Positions 38,004-45,000 of a stretch of 45,000 nucleotides of DNA are shown here, in pieces (the first letter of the stretch is position 1; every line of letters starts with the position of its first letter). The stretch comes from Chrysomallon squamiferum (Eukaryota > Mollusca > Gastropoda > Neomphalida > Peltospiridae): NCBI GenBank assembly GCA_012295275.1, contig CM022672.1, forward strand, positions 10,750,404 to 10,795,403, given 5' to 3'. The notes under the pieces were generated by a model. That model had not been told where the DNA came from, made no database searches, and worked only from the letters and a program-made list of their open reading frames with translations. A program made the position numbers and the translations under genes.

Positions 38004-38395
38004 GTAGGTGAAATATATTTCAAAGACTGAGTAACGTTTTTCTCGTAAACTCAGTTTATTTATAACTAAGTGAAGATTGTTAAGGTATGTCATGGCTATA
38101 AATTGATTTAATTTCAGCTAAGTTGTGATTTTATTTAAACAGTTTTCAGTCTATCTCATATTTTTTTTTATACAGTTTCAAAAATAATAATGATAACAAT
38201 TATGATGATTATTATGATGATGATGATGATGAAAAAATAATATTAATGATAATAATGATAATGATTATTTAATGATAATATTAATAATAAATTTGATGAT
38301 GATAATAACAACAACACAATAACAATAACAATATAATAATAAAGATAATAATAATAATAATAGTAGTAATAGTAGTAATAATAAGAATTATTATC

Positions 38396-38458
38396 TACTG
38401 ATTTTAGATTATAAAAGGTCTCACAGCACGTTACTTTGTTCTAAATGTGTTAAAATAT
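38396..38458. repeat. 63-bp dispersed repeat, copy 1
   Basis: Matches 41948-42010 at 59 of 63 positions, starting tactgattttagattata and ending ctaaatgtgttaaaatat. It is preceded by a mixed AAT/AGT tract. Confidence 0.9.
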
Positions 38459-38510
38459 AGAATTTATTTATTTATTTACTAATTTATTTATAATAATAAT
38501 AATAATAAAA

Positions 38511-38544
<34 letters not shown>

Positions 38545-40022
38545 TATGATGATAATAATCAAGGTAAAGTTATGACAATTCTCTATCATGATTTTATCAC
38601 AGCTATTTCTAGACTGCTAAACCATGTCAAGGCTGCAGTTCTGATAACATGTATTTACAATTTCTCCACTGCAAGGCTATTGTCACAACTGAATTACAAT
38701 ATTTCTCGTATTTCAAAACACATTAAAGCAATGTACCATAAAGGCTTTTTACTGATGAAGGCTAACTCAAGCTAAAAAAAAAATTAAAAAAATTATGCAT
38801 TGAATACATCTTCAAATTTAATTTTCTTAAATATCTTGTGAATTATTTTTCTGTATTCTCTGTTTTAAATATCATTTTATTGTCAGACTTTATTATTTGC
38901 AAAGTTTTAGTGAGGAATTTCATATCATGATATCATCTTATTGTACATCTGACCTGGAAATTTTTTTTCATTGGTTTGTTCTTTATAATATTCCATTCCG
39001 GTCATGGCTCTATGACGTCCTTATTAAAGGCCATTTCTTTCCACCCAGTGGGAAGGTGCATATTAAATGTCTTTTACTGTTATTCATCAAAAATATATGC
39101 AAACCTAAGAAAAATAAATAATAATAAATAAATAAATAAATAAATAATTACGTATATACATACACGTAAATTCATGCATATGTACATACCTACATACACA
39201 CACACACACACACACAACACATTTCCTTTAATCAGACTTTATTATTGAATAATTATAACAGATTTTTTTTATATTAAAACAACATCTGTTGCCACTTGCT
39301 GATAACTGTAAATTTAAATTTCCAAAGGTAAATTGCATTACTACATTATCAAATAATTATAGCACCTAGTAGTGGACAGATATTTTATTTGTCATGCAAA
39401 CTGTGAAAAGATAGCAACATTGGCTTGATTCTGAAGTCCAGTAATTCTTACTGACCACAGTGCACTTTTATCTCTGGACAGTGACCAGTGGCTTGTTTGT
39501 TTACTTATTTGCTGGACAGGTACAGTCAGCTGGTTAATATTGTGATGATTGTGTGTATTTCTGTGTATGTAAGAAGGTTACTGTACAAGGTTTCTTTCAG
39601 TTTTATATTAATATTGCTGTATTTGTTACAGGATTCTTTATATGACAGATACACATATATACATACCTATGTGTGTGTTCAATGATACATATACACATAC
39701 ATTCAGACATATGTAGATACATACATATGTACACACACAGACATGCATACATACATATGTACACACACATATATACAAACATACACACACACATATATAC
39801 ATACACATACACATTTATACAGATGCACAGATACACACATACAAAGACACACATACACATATACACACATACATACAAACACACACATGCATACATAATT
39901 ATTTTCATTTACTGATAGATACACAGTCTTAGCCACAAACACATGCAGATGCACATGCACATGCATGAATGTGCATACACACAGGCACAGAGATACACAC
40001 ATACAAACATAACACTCACCCT

Positions 40023-40067
<45 letters not shown>

Positions 40068-40428
40068 GGCATACTGATAAACATCAAAAATACTGTTATC
40101 TTTACAGAGAATGCAAATTTAGAAGTTAATATAAAACTGTTCAATAAACTATGTTCCAGTATGTAATTATTATTTTTATGGTGTAATATATGTTCAGTAC
40201 ATCTGTTGTGTTAATAATGACTTTCTACTGTTGTCTGGTAATTCAGCAATTTATTTCATATCTAATTTATCTCATATCTAATTTATCCTTTTTATGTTTT
40301 TTCTTTCTTGTACATTCAACTAATTTTCCAAAGTTATTCTGCTCTTTTTTTCCTAGTTTTTTTCTCTCTATTTATCTGTGTCCCATTTCTTTCTCTCTTT
40401 CTCTTCTTCATCACTATTTATTTCTGGT

Positions 40429-40518
<90 letters not shown>

Positions 40519-40708
40519 CACCTTTCTCATTTTTTTTGTTTCATAAATCCTCTTCTCTCTTTATCTCTTATGTTTTCATTTTACTTCTTGTTCTTTTTTT
40601 TTCTCTGGTTTTCTTATACATTTTTTTTTTATCTTTCTGTCTTTCTCTCTCTGTTTCTGTACTCATGCACATGTGAGCATGTATATTTGCCTGTGTCTGC
40701 TGAGACAC

Positions 40709-40755
<47 letters not shown>

Positions 40756-40802
40756 ATAGTATAACTGCAGCCTCTATCATATTCACTTTGTGTTTGTCAC
40801 AG

Positions 40803-41076
40803 AAATACCTGAGTCATATGTCCACCACTACAACAGACAGATGTCCTTGGATGCATGCGGCAGTGAAGCAGTTCACAAAATGTCCGGTGCTGCTGTTGGT
40901 GCTGCAGAGTCCAGTAGTGGCAGTGCTGCTGACAGTGACGAGGTGTTTGGCGAGGAAATGAAGAGGAGAAAGTCAAAAGACTGCAGCTGGGGTCAGAAGC
41001 TGAAAGTGAAGCTGAGGATGGAAAACGACAGTGACAGTTACAACGAGTCAGGCATGTCAGAGGATCACAGACACAG
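40803..41076 (+). CDS. Coding exon 8: acidic/serine-rich linker with basic patch
   Basis: Encodes residues 231-321, beginning EIPESYVHHYNRQMSLD, then an Ala/Ser/Gly/Asp-rich low-complexity stretch ending DSDEVFGEE, then MKRRKSKDCSWGQKLKVKLR and a Ser/Glu/Asp-rich tail. Acceptor tttgtcacag; donor CACAG followed by gtttgt. KRRKSK is a short basic cluster, possibly a nuclear-localisation or lipid-contact patch; this is inference. RQMSLD is a kinase-type site. High GC and no stop over 90 codons support coding. The exon can receive either the 33097 or the 37799 exon, since both leave a single G. Confidence 0.88.
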
Positions 41077-41372
41077 GTTTGTTGTTTCTCTACTTGTTTT
41101 TTGTTGTATCTGTTGTATCTGTAGGTAGGCTTTTTTGTCATTGTATCTGTAACTGTATTCTCTGTTGTATCTGTAGAGTTGTTTTTTGTTGTATCTGTAG
41201 TTTTGTTTTTTTGTTGTATCTGAAGTTTTATTTTCTACAGTGACTATAGATTTGTTATCTGTTGTATCTGTAGGTTTTTTTGTCATTGTATCTGTAATTT
41301 TATTCTCTGTTTTATCTGTATTGTTTTTTGTTTTTTTTTGTATCTGTAGATTTGTTTTCTGCATTTTATCCA

Positions 41373-41420
<48 letters not shown>

Positions 41421-43641
41421 CAACAACAACAATAACAATAACAGCAACAGGAACAGTAGTAACAGTAGTAGTAGGAGTGGTAATTGTTTTAGAAGAACAT
41501 TGACTGCTATTTCTGTGTAACTCATTAAAAAAAAAAAAAAAAAAAAAAAAAAATGTGTTCGTTTAACTCAGTCTGAAATGACTTTTGTTATGCCACTTTG
41601 ACAAATTAAAATTTCAAAATTCAGAGTTACTTCCCCTGAGATGGAAAGAAAATAATTTCATTTAAAATACACAAATCAAATGTTTTTAATGCCCATAATT
41701 AAAATGATAATGAAAAGACTTTTATGATAAATTAATGATTATTTAATTGCACTGAGGAGAATATAATTTATATTTAAAACTTTTAAATGTTTCTGTTTTA
41801 TTAATCTGAAAAAAATATTCATTAATGCAACATTTGGCATTGGCATGAATACTTTTTTTGTTAGAATAAATTAAGTTTAATTATCACTTGCTATTCTTTT
41901 TAACCATTTGGTCTGAGTAAGTTTAAATGTTTATGATGAAATATTATTACTGATTTTAGATTATATAAGTTCTCACAGCATGGTACTTTGTTCTAAATGT
42001 GTTAAAATATTATTAGTAGTAGTAGTAGTAGTAGTGGTAGTGGTAGTGGTAGTAGTAGTATTTTATTAACAAAATATACATTATTTTTAAAATGAAATAT
42101 ATTTTCAAAGTTTTAAACATTTCTTATTTTATATTGTTCTACATAGTTATTGTCTTCTTTTTTGTTTTGTTTTGTTTTGTTTTGTTTTGTTTTGTTTTGT
42201 TTTATTTTATTTATTTATTTATTATTGTTTTTTATTTTATTTTTACTCTTTTATTCATTTATTAATGATTGGTTTTATTTATTTATTTACTTATTTATTT
42301 TACTTTTTACCTTTATTTATTTATTTAAATTATTTAATTAATTAATCATTATTTTATTTTATTTTATTTTTATTATATTATTAATTAATTAATTAATTAA
42401 TTAATTAATCTATATATTTATTTATTTATTTTGAAACTACCAAATTTTAAATTTACTACTAATAATGTAATCAGAACATAATAATATTGTAAATGATATA
42501 TTATACATGGTTGTTCTGTTCAAATTTACCTGTACTGTAAGAAACCCTAAATAAAATTAAAATAATAGTATTATATTTCAAATCATAAAAACTACCATTT
42601 CAAGCATAAACAACAAGCTAGCAACCACTCAATATACACTATCATCTGAGACCAGTTAACACAATATAGAGGAAGATGATAGATAAATAATCGAAAACAA
42701 TTCTCTTTTTTTTCTTCTTTTACTCTCTATTTTTTGTCTCATAATAATAATTTTAATTCTTTTTTCTTTCTTTTTTTTCACAACAGAATATACAGTATAA
42801 TATGTACAACTGTACAATATGTGTTAATATAACAAAATGTAAAAGTAAATTAGTGTGTTAAAAGATAGAAGACTCATGATTATCCATCATTTAAATCTTT
42901 TAATCAGTGCTACACATTTTGTAATTCCTAATGTTAAATATTTATGACACATAAATAGAAAGATATGTTGTTGCAAAAAATAAAAAATAAAAAAATAAAA
43001 AAATAAAAAAGTATTATAATAAAATAAAAATAATAATAATAATAATAATAATAAAAAGATAAATAAACAAAAAATTATACATATTTTTGCATTTCATTTA
43101 AAACATTTTTGTTGATGCTGGATAACTGACATTTAGATATAAAATCTTATTTTTTACTGGGTGAAGCCATTTTGATGAGTTTCATTTTATATCACTAGAT
43201 GATAACCTATATGGGGCTATAATCCAAATATGATTCTAATCATACGTGCCAAATATTTTCACCAAGTTGTTTAATAGGAATACCTTTTTTATGAAAGTTC
43301 TATCAGACACAAAGGATTCATTAGGAGTCTTTTACCTTACCAAATAGTTCCAAGCATGATTCTGGTGGTGAAGTGCACTTTCAATAGATATTTTTCAAGA
43401 ATTATTTTTTAATGATTTATGGAAGTGGATAAATTTAGTACTTTCAAGGGGACAAATTTTGACTTCTGTAGCATATTTCATATAGCTATCTTTCTTTAAT
43501 TACTGTTCTCTATTATTATTATTATTAAACGGAGTTATCTTTCTTTATTGTAGTTCTCTATCATTTATTATTAAACAGAGTTATCTTTCTTTCTTGTAGC
43601 TGTGTGCCATTATTAAGTAAAGTTATATTTCTTTATTGTAG
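41077..43641 (+). other. Intron 8
   Basis: 2565 bp. Begins with a degenerate array of tgttgtatctgtag-type units (41100-41360), then ATA (41373-41412), poly-A (41527-41552), TAG (42011-42060), TTTTG (42160-42200), TTTA and TTAA tracts (42200-42430), AAT/AAAAT tracts (42980-43060), and acceptor-like repeats at its 3' end. Confidence 0.78.
41948..42010. repeat. 63-bp dispersed repeat, copy 2
   Basis: Second copy in the same orientation, 3.55 kb downstream, followed directly by a TAG trinucleotide run (42011-42060). Confidence 0.9.
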
Positions 43642-43660
43642 TTCTCTATCAGCTTCTAGT
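43484..43660 (+). repeat. Tandemly repeated 3' splice-site region
   Basis: Units of 42-46 bp repeat gttatctttctttattgtag followed by ttctctatca-like sequence. Complete AG sites end at 43553, 43599 and 43641, the last being the exon 9 acceptor. A decayed unit without AG lies near 43488-43512. Confidence 0.85.
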
Positions 43661-43722
43661 GATTCTGCCATAGATACCCAGGATGCAGTGGGGCGAGTGA
43701 TGGAACTTGAAAAAGATCTAAT
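43642..43722 (+). CDS. Coding exon 9: start of predicted coiled coil
   Basis: Encodes S322 then SLSASSDSAIDTQDAVGRVM and ELEKDL, ending two bases into a codon at donor AT followed by gtgagt. Acceptor ctttattgtag. After a Ser-rich stretch, VGRVMELEKDL has heptad-like spacing of hydrophobic residues and probably begins the coiled coil expected before a TBC domain in TBC1D2-type proteins. The next AG (ctatcag) would run directly into a TAG stop and so is not usable in this phase. The gene continues outside the window. Confidence 0.82.
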
Positions 43723-45000
43723 GTGAGTAGCACAATATTTTATTTTTAAAAAATTATCTATTTAATCTACAATGTCCACATCATAAAGTAAGGTCATTTT
43801 TGTGAGTATTAATTAAAGTATCATTTCCTTTAATGTTATTTTTGGCAATGGATGATCTGTCTGAAAAAGATATTTAAAAAATTTCAAAAACACCAATAAC
43901 TGATGTTTACTTCCCTTGTTTTAGAATTTAATTTCTAAAACCAGAGTTAATACAAAACTTTCAGATATTATTGATCTTTTACTCTTTTTTTATTAATTTA
44001 TTAATTAATTTATTTATTTAATTTTTTTATTATTTTTTTATTATTTTAGGGCGGTTTTTGTTGATGTTTTGTTATTTTATTTGCAAGAATGTGAATTTTA
44101 AATTGTTTACTTTTCATTGTACTAATGTAGCATAATGAATAATTCATTTGAACTCATATGCCACGAAACACACCCACACAAACACAGAAAGAAAGAAATA
44201 GACAAAACAAAATACATACAAAGATACATACATACATACAAACATACAAACATACAAATTTATTTATTTGTATAAAATTAGAGTGAGACAGATAAATATC
44301 TAATCTCCCAAACTGTGTTAAAATAAATAAACATATGTGTGAGAGAAAAAGAATAACTTTGAAAAAAAAATCTTTTTGAACATGAATAAAATGCACACAA
44401 ATGTGTAAACCAAACAAATATACACATATACAATCACATACATTTATACACACAGAGTGAGACAGATAAATATCTAATCTCCCAAACTGTGTTAAAATAA
44501 ATAAACATATGTGTGAGAGAAAAAGAATAACTTTGAAAAAAAATTCTTTTTGAACATGAATAAAATGCACACAAATGTGTAAACCAAACAAATATACACA
44601 TATACAATCACATACATTTATACACACACCCAGACACTGTTACTCTCCACCTCACATACATATACATACATCCATATACTCAGCCATACACTGTTGTTCA
44701 GTCAGACCCAAAGTTCATACTCACCATCTCACATACATTCTATATACATTCACATACTCACTCACACATGTCACACCTATCCCACATTCCACATACATTC
44801 ATATGCTCACCCACATATTTGCTCACCACTTCACACATATACACATAAATATTTATACATTTTTACACTCAAACATAATTCATGTTCCCATGCATCACCT
44901 CATACACTGCATTACAAATGTGACTAGTAAAGCAACATTCACTGGAATGACACATGTTCAGCTTGTATCAGTTTATTGATATATATATGTGTTTACAAGA
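43723..45000 (+). other. Intron 9 (partial)
   Basis: AT-rich sequence, TACA units (44214-44250), the 174-bp tandem duplication (44281-44628), then CA/CACAT-rich low complexity sequence to the edge. No further exon seen. Confidence 0.7.
44281..44628. repeat. Near-perfect 174-bp tandem duplication
   Basis: gagtgagacagataaatatc starts at 44281 and at 44455, and the two copies differ by about one base in an A/T run. A 157-codon minus-strand frame reads through both copies and therefore repeats its own peptide; I regard it as non-coding. Confidence 0.95.

Larger units (their letters stand above)
33142..40802 (+). other. Intron 7, containing the alternative first exon
   Basis: 7661 bp. Contains degenerate 30-bp repeats (33230-33910: agctctgtcata type, then gttgatgttgtgtcatagct type), GT (33977-34000), TTTA tracts (35220-35345), CT (36074-36148), a three-copy repeat of about 55 bp (37290-37470: ttggagaagtgttttcgtca), TTA (37617-37645), ATA/ATG tracts (38160-38540), TACA (39655-39900), CA (40026-40061), CT (40430-40517) and TA (40718-40753). 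Confidence 0.75.

Noticed and set aside
38897-39121. 74-codon ORF (Phe/Leu-rich)
   Set aside because: AT-rich, no coding-like composition and no splice sites matching phase 1.
40190-40764. Ser/Leu-rich ORFs of 118-128 codons
   Set aside because: They come from a CT microsatellite with pyrimidine-rich flanks.
40797-41141. 114-codon minus-strand ORF
   Set aside because: It is the antisense shadow of coding exon 8.
43653-43722. Exon 9 starting at the AG ending at 43652
   Set aside because: In the phase set by exon 8 this gives a stop codon after two codons, whereas 43642 stays open.
44154-44627. 157-codon minus-strand ORF with a repeated peptide
   Set aside because: The peptide repeat is just the 174-bp DNA duplication, and the frame includes TACA repeats and has no homology I recognise.

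Overview
The window looks like intronic and genic DNA from an animal nuclear genome. It is very AT-rich and loaded with microsatellites and minisatellites. Its small exons are bounded by GT-AG introns of 0.6 to 8 kb. Several decayed repeats carry motifs I associate with molluscan (especially gastropod) short dispersed elements, so a mollusc is my best guess; this comes from motif recognition without a search. I see no bacterial, viral, rRNA or intact tRNA gene.

One protein-coding gene on the + strand spans most of the window. Its start codon is at 9147. Nine or ten coding exons can be chained with matching splice phases: 9147-9198, 13791-13968, 21480-21552, 28188-28253, 28912-29080, 29708-29761, 30922-30975, 33097-33141, 40803-41076 and 43642-43722. 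The gene continues past the right edge. The partial product (348 residues if every exon is included) begins with a pleckstrin-homology (PH) domain at residues 5-104. A Ser/Arg-rich and acidic linker follows, and the last exon enters what looks like a coiled coil. This order and the PH sequence fit a TBC1D2/TBC1D2B (Armus)-like Rab-GAP, but other PH plus coiled-coil families remain possible because no TBC domain lies in the window.

Layout: 1-9020 is upstream, repeat-rich sequence with two minisatellites, a canonical RFX X-box and a unique stretch near 7860-8120. 9021-9198 holds the 5' UTR and first coding exon. 9199-28187 is three large introns containing a minisatellite apparently seeded by a SINE core, a decayed tRNA-derived SINE, a foldback element and long CT, GA, CA and GT tracts. 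28188-33141 is the dense exon cluster. 33142-40802 is a large intron carrying a probable alternative first coding exon (37799-38003). 40803-43722 holds the last two visible exons. 43723-45000 is intron with a fresh 174-bp tandem duplication.

The most interesting feature is in the exon cluster. A 54-bp phase 1-1 exon is present twice, 1214 bp apart, with every base identical and with about 127 bp of flanking intron almost identical, while the rest of the duplicated intron has diverged. Each copy encodes RSRSLP, an exact 14-3-3 mode-1 motif. The next exon (45 bp, also phase 1-1) encodes RRRSIP and may be an older paralogue. Splicing could therefore set the number of 14-3-3 docking sites, evenly spaced by 18 residues, between the PH domain and the coiled coil. 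A second, in-frame promoter exon would produce a form with no PH domain or docking array.
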